A program made the translations under genes and the position numbers. Of a stretch of DNA of 64,000 bases, positions 55,010 through 63,285 are shown one piece after another. Position 1 is the first letter of the stretch. Each line of letters opens with the position of its first letter. The stretch is from Pseudomonas mosselii. GTDB lineage: Bacteria > Pseudomonadota > Gammaproteobacteria > Pseudomonadales > Pseudomonadaceae. The stretch spans positions 186,001 to 250,000 of the forward strand of contig NZ_VAUO01000008.1 in NCBI RefSeq assembly GCF_005796105.1, given 5' to 3'. The notes below the pieces were generated by a model. The model did no database searches, was not told the origin of the DNA, and saw only the letters and a list, made by a program, of their open reading frames with translations.

Positions 55010-55777
55010 CTAGCTGATAGCGGCGCAGATCAGATTGACGCCGCGGGCTTGAATGCGCTCGCGTGCCTCGGCGGGCAGGCGATCATCGGTAATTAGCGTA
55101 TTGACGCTGCCCCAAGGCAGCTCGAGGTTGGGGATCTTGCGACCGACCTTGTCCGATTCGACCATCACGATCACTTCGCGGGCCACTTCGGCCATGACAC
55201 GGCTCAAGCCCAGCAGTTCGTTGAAGGTCGTGGTGCCGCGCTCCAGGTCGATGCCATCGGCACCGATGAACAACTGGTCGAAATCATACGAGCGCAGCAC
55301 TTGCTCGGCCACCTGGCCCTGGAACGACTCTGAGTGCGGGTCCCAGGTGCCACCGGTCATCAGCAGCACGGGCTCGTGCTCCTGCTCGCTGATGGCACGG
55401 GCGACGTTAAGCGAGTTGGTCATCACCACCAGGCCCGGCTGGCGCCCGAGCTGCGGGATCATCGCAGCCGTAGTGCTGCCGCTGTCGATGATGATGCGCG
55501 CATGCTCACGTATGCGCTGCACTGCCGCCTTAGCGATGGCCTGCTTGTACAGCGACACCGGCTGCACGGTTTCGGCCAGCAGTTCCTGGGGCATGGTGAC
55601 AGCACCGCCGTAGCGACGCAGCAGCAGGCCATTGGCTTCAAGGGCGGCCAGGTCCTTGCGGATGGTCACTTCGGAGGTTTCGAAACGCTTGGCCAGGGCG
55701 TCGACACTCACCTCACCCTGCTCGTTGAGCAAGGCGAGAATGTTGTGACGACGTTGCGGTGTATTTCGTTTCGACAT
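55010..55777 (-). CDS. DeoR/GlpR-family transcriptional regulator
   Basis: A 255-residue DeoR-family regulator. N-terminal helix-turn-helix at about residues 8-60 (VSVDALAKRFETSEVTIRKD is the recognition region) and a C-terminal sugar-phosphate sensor domain with IDSGSTTAAMIPQL (about 100) typical of DeoRC. It is placed directly upstream of glmS (12 bases) throughout Pseudomonas and is expected to control amino-sugar synthesis in response to a hexosamine or sugar phosphate. ATG 55777 (MSKRNTPQRR) is chosen over a TTG at 55816; no strong ribosome-binding site is visible for either. Confidence 0.87.
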   Translation of the reverse strand: MSKRNTPQRRHNILALLNEQGEVSVDALAKRFETSEVTIRKDLAALEANGLLLRRYGGAVTMPQELLAETVQPVSLYKQAIAKAAVQRIREHARIIIDSGSTTAAMIPQLGRQPGLVVMTNSLNVARAISEQEHEPVLLMTGGTWDPHSESFQGQVAEQVLRSYDFDQLFIGADGIDLERGTTTFNELLGLSRVMAEVAREVIVMVESDKVGRKIPNLELPWGSVNTLITDDRLPAEARERIQARGVNLICAAIS

Positions 55778-55905
55778 TTTGGCGTTAAGTTTCGATTCGA
55801 AAGATAAGAGGTGCAATCAAAACCTAAGCCGCCTCGTTAGTCAAGCGTAGGCAGACAGGTGCCTGCCAGACCAGCCTCGCAATCGCCGAGTACCGCACTG
55901 CCTGG

Positions 55906-55972
55906 TTATCCACAGAATGAAAAAGCCGGCTTATTCACATAAGCCGGCCTGTGTAAAAAGCACTGTGGATAA
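55906..55972. other. Inverted pair of perfect DnaA boxes flanking the glmU terminator
   Basis: TTATCCACA (55906-55914) and its reverse complement TGTGGATAA (55964-55972) sit on either side of the glmU terminator hairpin, 58 bases apart and in opposite orientation. The second ends two bases before the glmU stop codon. They may bind DnaA; function at this place is unknown. Confidence 0.55.
55920..55948 (-). terminator. Rho-independent terminator of glmU
   Basis: On the minus strand GCCGGCTTA-TGTGAA-TAAGCCGGC forms a perfect 9-bp stem followed by TTTTTC. It lies 25 bases after the glmU stop and separates glmU from the DeoR-glmS operon. Confidence 0.88.
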
Positions 55973-55973
55973 G

Positions 55974-57341
55974 TCAGCTCTGCTTGATCTTTTCCGGGCG
56001 CTTCCAGCCTTGGATGTTGCGCTGGCGCGCACGCGCCACACCCAGCTGGCCGGCCTCGACCGTCTGAGTGATGGTCGAGCCCGCCGCAGTGGTGGCGCCT
56101 GCCTGGATTTCCACAGGGGCGACCAGCGAGTTGTTCGAGCCGATGAACACGTCCTCACCCATGACCGTGCGGAACTTGTTGGCACCGTCGTAGTTGCAAG
56201 TGATGGTGCCGGCGCCGATGTTGCTGCGGGCGCCGATCTCGGCATCACCCAGGTAGGTCAGGTGGCCAGCCTTGGCCCCTTCGCCCAGGCGTGCGTTCTT
56301 CAGCTCGACGAAGTTACCCACGTGGGCCTTGGCTTCTAGCACACTGCCCGGGCGCAAGCGGGCGAATGGGCCGGCATCGCTGCCCTCCCCCATGACGGCG
56401 CCTTCAAGGTGGCTATTGGCCTTGATCACCACGCCCTTGCGCAGGATGCTGTCCTTGATCACGCAGTTCGGGCCGATCTGTACGTCATCCTCGATGACCA
56501 CCTTGCCTTCCAGCACCACGTTGATGTCGATGAGCACATCACGACCTACCGTGACCTCGCCGCGGACATCGAAACGGGCCGGGTCGCGCAGGGTGACTCC
56601 CTGAGCCATCAGGCGGCGGCCTTCGCGCAGCTGGTAGTGGCGCTCCAGTTCGGACAACTGCCGGCGGTCGTTGGCGCCTTGCACTTCCATAGCGTCATGC
56701 GGCTGCTCGGTGGCAACCACCAGGCCATCGGCCACGGCCATGGCGATCACATCGGTCAGGTAGTACTCGCCTTGGGCGTTGTTGTTGGACAGGCGACCCA
56801 TCCAGTCGGCAAGACGCTTGGCAGGCATGGCCAGAATACCGGTGTTGCCTTCAGTGATAGCCTTCTGCGCTTCGCTGGCGTCCTTGTGCTCGACGATCGC
56901 CAGCACCTGGCCTTGCTCATCACGCACGATACGGCCATAGCCGGTCGGGTCAGCAAGGTTTACCGTGAGCAAACCCAGCTGCGTGGCACTGACCTTGGCC
57001 AGCAGGCGTTGCAAGGTATCCACTTCGATCAGCGGCACATCGCCGTACAACACCAGTACGGTGTCGGCAGTGATGGCCGGGAGTGCCTGGGCCACCGCAT
57101 GCCCTGTACCAAGCTGTTTGTCCTGCATGACGAAGTTCAGGTCGTCTGCTGCCAGGCGTTCGCGCACCTGCTCGGCGCCATGGCCAATCACCACATGGAT
57201 ACCGTTGGGGTGCAGTTGGCGTGCGCTGTGGATAACATGGCCGAGCATGGAATTGCCCGCTACCGGGTGCAGCACCTTGGGCAGCGAGGAGCGCATGCGG
57301 GTGCCTTGGCCTGCGGCGAGAATGACGATATCGAGGGACAT
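55974..57341 (-). CDS. glmU: Bifunctional N-acetylglucosamine-1-P uridyltransferase / GlcN-1-P acetyltransferase
   Basis: A 455-residue enzyme making UDP-N-acetylglucosamine. The N-terminal pyrophosphorylase domain begins ILAAGQGTRMRSSLPKVLHP (residues 6-25), and the C-terminal left-handed beta-helix of hexapeptide repeats (about 250-430) carries the acetyltransferase site with NFVELKNARLGEGAKAGHLT. It lies between the atp operon and glmS, the conserved Pseudomonas order, and is followed by its own terminator. Confidence 0.96.
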   Translation of the reverse strand: MSLDIVILAAGQGTRMRSSLPKVLHPVAGNSMLGHVIHSARQLHPNGIHVVIGHGAEQVRERLAADDLNFVMQDKQLGTGHAVAQALPAITADTVLVLYGDVPLIEVDTLQRLLAKVSATQLGLLTVNLADPTGYGRIVRDEQGQVLAIVEHKDASEAQKAITEGNTGILAMPAKRLADWMGRLSNNNAQGEYYLTDVIAMAVADGLVVATEQPHDAMEVQGANDRRQLSELERHYQLREGRRLMAQGVTLRDPARFDVRGEVTVGRDVLIDINVVLEGKVVIEDDVQIGPNCVIKDSILRKGVVIKANSHLEGAVMGEGSDAGPFARLRPGSVLEAKAHVGNFVELKNARLGEGAKAGHLTYLGDAEIGARSNIGAGTITCNYDGANKFRTVMGEDVFIGSNNSLVAPVEIQAGATTAAGSTITQTVEAGQLGVARARQRNIQGWKRPEKIKQS

Positions 57342-57402
57342 TGACTGGCTACCGATCCGGGGCGGTCAGCGATGTGACCGAAGAAGAAATTCAGAAAAAG
57401 AA

Positions 57403-57426
57403 AAAGGGTAGCCGAGGCTACCCTTT
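57403..57426 (-). terminator. Terminator of the atp operon
   Basis: AAAGGGTAGCC (57403-57413) and GGCTACCCTTT (57416-57426) form an 11-bp perfect stem with a GA loop; on the minus strand it is followed by TTCTTTTTC. It is 37 bases beyond the atpC stop and upstream of glmU. Confidence 0.9.
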
Positions 57427-57463
57427 AACTCAATCGCAATGCAGGTGACCGGCCAAAGCCAGA

Positions 57464-57883
57464 TTACTTGCCTTTGCGCAATTGCTGGACAGTACGCAGC
57501 TGAGCTGCAGCCTCGGCCAGACGTGCGGCGGCAGCGCCGTAGTCGAAGTCCGAGCCTTTAGTGTTCAGCGCGTTCTCGGCAGCCTTGAGGGCTTCCTGAG
57601 CCTGAGCTTCGTCCAGGTCGGCAGCACGCTGCACGGTGTCGGCAAGAACCTTGACCATGTTTGGCTGCACTTCGAGGAAGCCACCGGAGATGTAGAACAC
57701 CTCTTGAGTGCCACCCTGCTTGGTCAGCGTGATCGGACCAGGCTTGAGATTGGTGATCAGCGGCGCATGGCCTGGAGCGATACCCAGATCGCCCAGGTTG
57801 CCGTGCGCTACTACCATCTCGACCAGGCCGGAGAAGATCTCTCCTTCTGCGCTGACGATGTCGCAATGGACTGTCATAGCCAT
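57464..57883 (-). CDS. atpC: ATP synthase F1 subunit epsilon
   Basis: A 139-residue subunit. MTVHCDIVSAEGEIFSGLVE begins the N-terminal beta-sandwich, and GDLGIAPGHAPLITNLKPG is the family signature. It regulates rotation in the F1 stalk and inhibits ATP hydrolysis. It is the last gene of the operon, 44 bases after atpD, followed by a strong terminator. Confidence 0.96.
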   Translation of the reverse strand: MAMTVHCDIVSAEGEIFSGLVEMVVAHGNLGDLGIAPGHAPLITNLKPGPITLTKQGGTQEVFYISGGFLEVQPNMVKVLADTVQRAADLDEAQAQEALKAAENALNTKGSDFDYGAAAARLAEAAAQLRTVQQLRKGK

Positions 57884-57927
57884 CTGCTTGCCTCAACCTG
57901 ATTAGCGCCCCTTGCGGGGCGCCGGGA

Positions 57928-59304
57928 TTACAGTTTCTTGGCTTTCTCGATCGCTTCGTCGATGCCGCCGACCATGTAGAACGCTTGTTCTGGCAGGTGG
58001 TCGTAGTCACCTTTGAGGATGCCGCTGAAGCCAGCGATGGTGTCCTTGAGCGAAACGTACTTGCCTGGCGAACCGGTGAAGACTTCGGCCACGAAGAACG
58101 GCTGCGACAGGAAGCGCTGGATCTTACGAGCGCGGGCAACCAGTTGCTTGTCGGTCTCGGACAGCTCGTCCATACCCAGGATCGCGATGATGTCCTTCAG
58201 CTCTTTGTAGCGCTGCAGAACATACTGAACCTGACGGGCAGTTTCGTAGTGCTCGGTACCGATCACGTTCGGGTCCAGCTGACGGGAAGTCGAGTCCAGT
58301 GGATCGACCGCTGGGTAGATACCCAGGGATGCGATGTCACGGGACAGAACGACGGTGGCGTCCAAGTGGGCGAAGGTGGTGGCTGGCGACGGGTCGGTCA
58401 GGTCGTCCGCAGGTACGTATACGGCCTGGATCGAGGTGATCGAACCTTCCTTGGTGGAGGTGATGCGCTCTTGCAGAACGCCCATCTCTTCAGCCAGGGT
58501 CGGCTGGTAGCCTACTGCCGAAGGCATACGGCCCAGCAGTGCGGATACTTCGGTACCGGCCAGGGTGTAACGATAGATGTTGTCGACGAACAGCAGAACG
58601 TCGTTACCTTCGTCACGGAACTTCTCAGCCATGGTCAGGCCGGTCAGCGCTACGCGCAGACGGTTTCCTGGTGGCTCGTTCATCTGACCGTAGACCAGCG
58701 CTACTTTGTCGAGAACGTTGGAGTCCTTCATCTCGTGGTAGAAGTCGTTACCCTCACGAGTACGCTCACCCACACCGGCGAACACGGAGTAACCGCTGTG
58801 CTCGATGGCGATGTTACGGATCAGTTCCATCATGTTAACGGTCTTGCCGACACCGGCACCACCGAACAGACCGACCTTACCGCCCTTGGCGAACGGGCAG
58901 ACCAGGTCGATAACCTTGATGCCAGTTTCCAGCAGGTCGTTGCCGCCTGCCTGGTCAGCGAACGAAGGGGCAGCGCGGTGGATACCACGACGCTCTTCTT
59001 CACCGATCGGACCGGCTTCGTCGATTGGGTTGCCCAGAACGTCCATGATACGGCCCAGAGTGGCCTTACCGACTGGAACGGAGATGGCCGCGCCCGTGTC
59101 GACAACGTCCAGACCGCGCTTCAGACCTTCGGTCGAGCCCATCGCAATGGTACGAACCACGCCGTCGCCCAGCTGCTGCTGAACTTCGAGAGTGGTTTCC
59201 GCGCCTTGAACTTTCAGCGCGTTGTAAACACTCGGCACGACGTCACGTGGGAATTCCACGTCGATGACGGCGCCGATGATTTGAACGATACGTCCGCTAC
59301 TCAT
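57928..59304 (-). CDS. atpD: ATP synthase F1 subunit beta
   Basis: A 458-residue catalytic subunit. The P-loop GGAGVGKT lies near residues 148-155; VALVYGQMNEPPGNR and the DELSETDKQLVARARKIQRF C-terminal block are characteristic. It holds the nucleotide hydrolysis/synthesis sites. It follows atpG after 27 bases, in the usual order. Confidence 0.97.
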   Translation of the reverse strand: MSSGRIVQIIGAVIDVEFPRDVVPSVYNALKVQGAETTLEVQQQLGDGVVRTIAMGSTEGLKRGLDVVDTGAAISVPVGKATLGRIMDVLGNPIDEAGPIGEEERRGIHRAAPSFADQAGGNDLLETGIKVIDLVCPFAKGGKVGLFGGAGVGKTVNMMELIRNIAIEHSGYSVFAGVGERTREGNDFYHEMKDSNVLDKVALVYGQMNEPPGNRLRVALTGLTMAEKFRDEGNDVLLFVDNIYRYTLAGTEVSALLGRMPSAVGYQPTLAEEMGVLQERITSTKEGSITSIQAVYVPADDLTDPSPATTFAHLDATVVLSRDIASLGIYPAVDPLDSTSRQLDPNVIGTEHYETARQVQYVLQRYKELKDIIAILGMDELSETDKQLVARARKIQRFLSQPFFVAEVFTGSPGKYVSLKDTIAGFSGILKGDYDHLPEQAFYMVGGIDEAIEKAKKL

Positions 59305-59331
59305 AGCTGGATCCTCTGAATATTTGAACCG

Positions 59332-60192
59332 TTAAACCGCGGCAGCGCCGCCGACGATTTCCGAGATCTCCTGGGTGATCGCAGCCTGACGCGCCTTGTT
59401 GTAGATCAGCTGGAGTTCGCTGATCAGGTCACCGGCGTTGTCTGTGGCGTTCTTCATGGCGATCATCCGGGCTGCTTGTTCAGCAGCGTTGTTCTCGACC
59501 ACCGCCTGGTAAACCTGCGACTCCACGTAACGCACCATCAAGCCGTCCAGCAGCTCTTTTGCGTCGGGTTCGTACAGGTAGTCCCAGTGGTGCTTGAGTT
59601 CCTGATCCGGGGTTGCCACCAACGGTACCAACTGCTCTACCGTCGGTTTTTGGGTCATGGTGTTGATGAACTTGTTCGAAACCACCGAGAGGCGATCGAT
59701 ACGGCCGTCCAGGTAGGCGTCCAGCATCACTTTGACGGAGCCGATCAAGTCGTTGATCGATGGCTCTTCGCCCAGGTGGCTGATCGCGGCTACGACGTTG
59801 CCGCCAAAGATGCGGAAGAAAGTCGCACCCTTGCTGCCGATCACGCACAGGTCGATTTCCACGCCCTGTTCGCGGTTTTCGTTCATGTCCTTGACCAGGG
59901 CCTTGAACAGGTTGGTGTTCAAGCCACCGCACAGACCACGGTCACTCGTCACCACGATATAACCGGCGCGCTTTACAGGGCGCTCGATCATGAACGGGTG
60001 GCGGTATTCCGGGTTGGCGTTGGCCAGATGACCGATCACCTGGCGGATACGCTCCGCGTAAGGACGGCTAGCAGCCATGCGCAGTTGTGCCTTGCGCATT
60101 TTGCTGACCGCCACTTTCTCCATGGCGCTGGTAATTTTTTGCGTGCTTTTGATGCTCGCAATCTTACTGCGAATCTCTTTTGCGCCTGCCAT
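59332..60192 (-). CDS. atpG: ATP synthase F1 subunit gamma
   Basis: A 286-residue central-stalk subunit. The N-terminal coiled-coil helix AGAKEIRSKIASIKSTQKIT and the C-terminal ARMIAMKNATDNAGDLISEL helix form the rotating shaft; SDRGLCGGLN is the family signature. Position between atpA and atpD is normal. Confidence 0.97.
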   Translation of the reverse strand: MAGAKEIRSKIASIKSTQKITSAMEKVAVSKMRKAQLRMAASRPYAERIRQVIGHLANANPEYRHPFMIERPVKRAGYIVVTSDRGLCGGLNTNLFKALVKDMNENREQGVEIDLCVIGSKGATFFRIFGGNVVAAISHLGEEPSINDLIGSVKVMLDAYLDGRIDRLSVVSNKFINTMTQKPTVEQLVPLVATPDQELKHHWDYLYEPDAKELLDGLMVRYVESQVYQAVVENNAAEQAARMIAMKNATDNAGDLISELQLIYNKARQAAITQEISEIVGGAAAV

Positions 60193-60240
60193 GTATCACC
60201 TATCAGGTTAGCAAGCGGGGGCCGCAGCCCCCGCTGCGGC

Positions 60241-61785
60241 TTACCAGGTCTGGGTGGCCTTGAACTTCTCGATACCGGCTTTCATGCCAGCGTCGATTTC
60301 GTCGTTGAAGTCACCCTTCACGTTGATCTTGGCCATCAGTTCGGCGTGATCACGGTTGAAGAAGGCGATCAGCGCTTGCTCGAAGCTGCCGACCTTGGAG
60401 ACTTCTACGTCAGTCAGGAAACCACGCTCAGCGGCGTACAGCGACAGGGCCATGTCAGCGATCGACATTGGCGCGTACTGCTTCTGCTTCATCAGCTCGG
60501 TAACGCGCTGACCATGCTCCAGCTGCTTGCGGGTCGCTTCGTCCAGATCGGAAGCGAACTGGGCGAATGCAGCCAGTTCACGGTACTGAGCCAGAGCGGT
60601 ACGAATACCACCGGACAGCTTCTTGATGATCTTGGTCTGAGCGGCACCACCAACGCGGGATACCGAAACACCGGCGTTCACTGCAGGACGGATACCCGAG
60701 TTGAACATGGCCGATTCCAGGAAGATCTGACCGTCGGTGATCGAGATCACGTTGGTCGGAACGAACGCAGAAACGTCGCCAGCCTGGGTTTCGATGATCG
60801 GCAGCGCGGTCAGCGAGCCAGTCTTGCCGGTAACAGCACCGTTGGTGAACTTCTCGACGTACTCTTCCGAAACGCGCGATGCACGCTCCAGCAGACGGGA
60901 GTGGAGATAGAACACGTCGCCTGGGTACGCTTCGCGTCCTGGTGGACGGCGCAGCAGCAGGGAGATCTGACGGTAGGCAACAGCCTGCTTGGACAGGTCG
61001 TCGTAAACGATCAGTGCGTCTTCACCGCGGTCACGGAAGAACTCGCCCATGGTGCAGCCGGCGTACGGGGCCAGGAACTGCAGTGCGGCGGATTCCGAGG
61101 CGCTGGCGGCAACCACGATGGTGTTGGCCAGGGCGCCGGCTTCTTCCAGCTTGCGAACAACGTTGGCGATGGTCGACTGCTTCTGGCCAACGGCCACGTA
61201 TACGCAGAAGATGCCGCTGTTTTTCTGGTTGATGATCGCGTCGACCGCCATGGCGGTCTTACCGATCTGACGGTCACCGATGATCAGCTCGCGCTGGCCA
61301 CGGCCAACCGGAATCATGGCGTCGACCGACTTGTAGCCAGTCTGTACAGGCTGGTCTACCGATTTACGCCAGATGACGCCCGGAGCGACCTTTTCGACCG
61401 CGTCGGTTTCGGTAGTGGCCAGAGGACCCTTGCCATCGATCGGGTTACCCAGAGCGTCGACGACGCGGCCCAGCAGGCCTTTGCCGACTGGAACTTCCAG
61501 GATACGACCGGTGCACTTGGCGCTCATGCCTTCGGCCAGGGTGGTGTAGGCACCCAGGACAACTGCACCCACGGAGTCTTGCTCCAGGTTCAGTGCCATA
61601 CCGTAGACGCCGCCCGGGAACTCGATCATTTCGCCGTACATGACGTCGGCCAGACCGTGGATCCGCACGATACCGTCGGAAACGCTTACGACGGTACCTT
61701 CGTTGCGGGCTTGGGAGCCGACATCGAGTTTCTCGATGCGACCCTTGATGATTTCACTAATTTCGGAAGGATTGAGTTGCTGCAT
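60241..61785 (-). CDS. atpA: ATP synthase F1 subunit alpha
   Basis: A 514-residue regulatory/non-catalytic subunit. The P-loop GDRQIGKTA is near residues 169-177; AIINQKNSGIFCVYVAVGQK and NSGIRPAVNAGVSVSRVGG are conserved signatures. It starts MQQLNPSEISEIIKGRIEKL and follows atpH after 21 bases. Confidence 0.97.
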   Translation of the reverse strand: MQQLNPSEISEIIKGRIEKLDVGSQARNEGTVVSVSDGIVRIHGLADVMYGEMIEFPGGVYGMALNLEQDSVGAVVLGAYTTLAEGMSAKCTGRILEVPVGKGLLGRVVDALGNPIDGKGPLATTETDAVEKVAPGVIWRKSVDQPVQTGYKSVDAMIPVGRGQRELIIGDRQIGKTAMAVDAIINQKNSGIFCVYVAVGQKQSTIANVVRKLEEAGALANTIVVAASASESAALQFLAPYAGCTMGEFFRDRGEDALIVYDDLSKQAVAYRQISLLLRRPPGREAYPGDVFYLHSRLLERASRVSEEYVEKFTNGAVTGKTGSLTALPIIETQAGDVSAFVPTNVISITDGQIFLESAMFNSGIRPAVNAGVSVSRVGGAAQTKIIKKLSGGIRTALAQYRELAAFAQFASDLDEATRKQLEHGQRVTELMKQKQYAPMSIADMALSLYAAERGFLTDVEVSKVGSFEQALIAFFNRDHAELMAKINVKGDFNDEIDAGMKAGIEKFKATQTW

Positions 61786-61806
61786 TGCTCTGCTGCCCCT
61801 TCAAAC

Positions 61807-62343
61807 TCAAGATTTCAATGCTTCGGCCAGTTTCGCGATTTTGCCGCGAACCGAGCCATCGATTACCAGGTCGCCGGCGCGGATGACGACGCCGCCGATC
61901 AGGCTGGCATCCTCCGACGCGTGCAGGCGCACTTCCCGGCTGAGCCGTGCACTGAGAACCTTGGCGAGTTTGTCTTGCTGTTCTTGGTTCAACGCAAAAG
62001 CACTGGTGACTTCCACGTCCACGGATTTCTCTTGCTCGGCCTTGTACAGGTCGAACAGAGCGGCAATCTCCGGCAGAAGCAGGAGACGGTCGTTTTCCGC
62101 GGCAACATGAATGAAATTCTGTGCCTGAGCGTCGAACTTGTCACCGCACACTTCAATGAATGCGGCGGCCTTGTCTGCGCTAGTCAGTTGCGGGGCCTTG
62201 AGCAGGCGCTGCATGGTGCCGTCTTGCGACACCGCAGCAGCCAGGCCGAGCATGGCTGACCAATTGGCCAGTTGCTGATGGGCCTGGGCATGCTCAAAGG
62301 CAGCCTTAGCGTAAGGTCGGGCCAACGTGGTCAGTTCTGCCAT
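61807..62343 (-). CDS. atpH: ATP synthase F1 subunit delta
   Basis: A 178-residue subunit joining F1 to the peripheral stalk. ARPYAKAAFEHAQAHQQLAN is the N-terminal signature and the C-terminal VRLHASEDASLIGGVVIRAG, followed by DLVIDGSVRGKI, is typical. It starts 12 bases after the atpF stop. Confidence 0.95.
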   Translation of the reverse strand: MAELTTLARPYAKAAFEHAQAHQQLANWSAMLGLAAAVSQDGTMQRLLKAPQLTSADKAAAFIEVCGDKFDAQAQNFIHVAAENDRLLLLPEIAALFDLYKAEQEKSVDVEVTSAFALNQEQQDKLAKVLSARLSREVRLHASEDASLIGGVVIRAGDLVIDGSVRGKIAKLAEALKS

Positions 62344-62355
62344 GATCGCCCTCGC

Positions 62356-62826
62356 TTAAATTTCAGCGGCCAGTTTGTTAACCAGCTCCGCATGCGCGTT
62401 TTGATCGATTGTGGCGCCAAGGATCTTTTCAGCACCGCCAACGGCCAGGGCACCCACTTGGGCACGCAGGGCGTCTTTGACGCTGTTAATTTCCTGTTCG
62501 ATCTCGGCTTGAGCCTGAGCCTTCACACGGTCAGCTTCGACGCGAGCCTGTTCACGGGCTTCCTCGACAAGCTGAGCAGCGCGTTTCTTGCTTTGCTCAA
62601 TGATTTCGGCTGCCTGTGCCTTCGCTTCACGCAGTTGCTGACCCGCTTTCTCTTGGGCCAGCTCCAGGTCGCGAGCTGCGCGGTTGGCAGCGTCCAAGCC
62701 GTCGGCAATCTTCTTTTGGCGCTCTTGCAGAGCAGTGATGACCGGAGGCCATACATACTTCATGCAGAAGAACACAAAAATAGCGAAAGCAACGGTTTGG
62801 CCAATCAGGGTTGCATTAATGTTCAC
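62356..62826 (-). CDS. atpF: ATP synthase F0 subunit b
   Basis: A 156-residue subunit with one N-terminal membrane helix (TLIGQTVAFAIFVFFCMKYV) followed by a long charged coiled coil (AANRAARDLELAQEKAGQQL and beyond). It forms the peripheral stalk holding F1. It lies 57 bases after atpE. Confidence 0.96.
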   Translation of the reverse strand: MNINATLIGQTVAFAIFVFFCMKYVWPPVITALQERQKKIADGLDAANRAARDLELAQEKAGQQLREAKAQAAEIIEQSKKRAAQLVEEAREQARVEADRVKAQAQAEIEQEINSVKDALRAQVGALAVGGAEKILGATIDQNAHAELVNKLAAEI

Positions 62827-62883
62827 GCCAACACCTCGCTCGGTCTTTGTCCATCACACCAATCAACTCGTAGAAACGAGTGA

Positions 62884-63141
62884 TTAGCCGGCGATCTGAC
62901 CAACGAAGGGATTCGCGAAGGTGAAGAACAGAGCAATACCAACACCGATCATGGTTACGGCGTCGAGCAGACCGGCAACGATGAACATTTTGACCTGCAG
63001 CATCGGAACCATTTCTGGCTGACGAGCAGCGCCTTCCAGGAACTTGCCGCCCAGCAGGCCGAAACCAATGGCGGTACCCAGAGCACCCAGGCCGATCAGC
63101 AGAGCAACAGCGATAGCGGTCAGACCAACTACAGTTTCCAT
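62884..63141 (-). CDS. atpE: ATP synthase F0 subunit c
   Basis: An 85-residue double-helix proteolipid forming the rotor ring. The two hydrophobic helices flank a polar loop GAARQPEM; the proton-carrying Asp is residue 60 in [21 protein letters not shown] ribosome-binding site precedes the ATG, fitting the need for high expression. An intercistronic hairpin separates it from atpB. Confidence 0.97.
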
Positions 63142-63236
63142 CTTTCCTCCCGACTTTTACGTCGTATTGGTTAGGTTTTTAGTTTGAAGCGGTAAAACAA
63201 ATCGTTTGGTACAGCTTGCCCTTGCGGACTTTATAA

Positions 63237-63265
63237 AGCCTTCCCCCGCAACTGGCGGGAAGGCT
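63237..63265 (-). other. Intercistronic hairpin between atpB and atpE
   Basis: The arms AGCCTTCCC (63237-63245) and GGGAAGGCT (63257-63265) pair over 9 bases, with mispaired loop bases between. It lies 21 bases past the atpB stop on the minus strand with only TTTAT after it. It may be an attenuator, an RNA-processing signal or a stabiliser that raises atpE expression. Confidence 0.65.
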
Positions 63266-63285
63266 ATCAGACACGCCAGGCGGTC

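Noticed and set aside
59476..62259. A 927-codon open frame antisense to the atpG, atpA and atpH genes
   Set aside because: It is the mirror of highly conserved GC-rich coding sequence; its translation is Val/Gln/His-rich and resembles no family.
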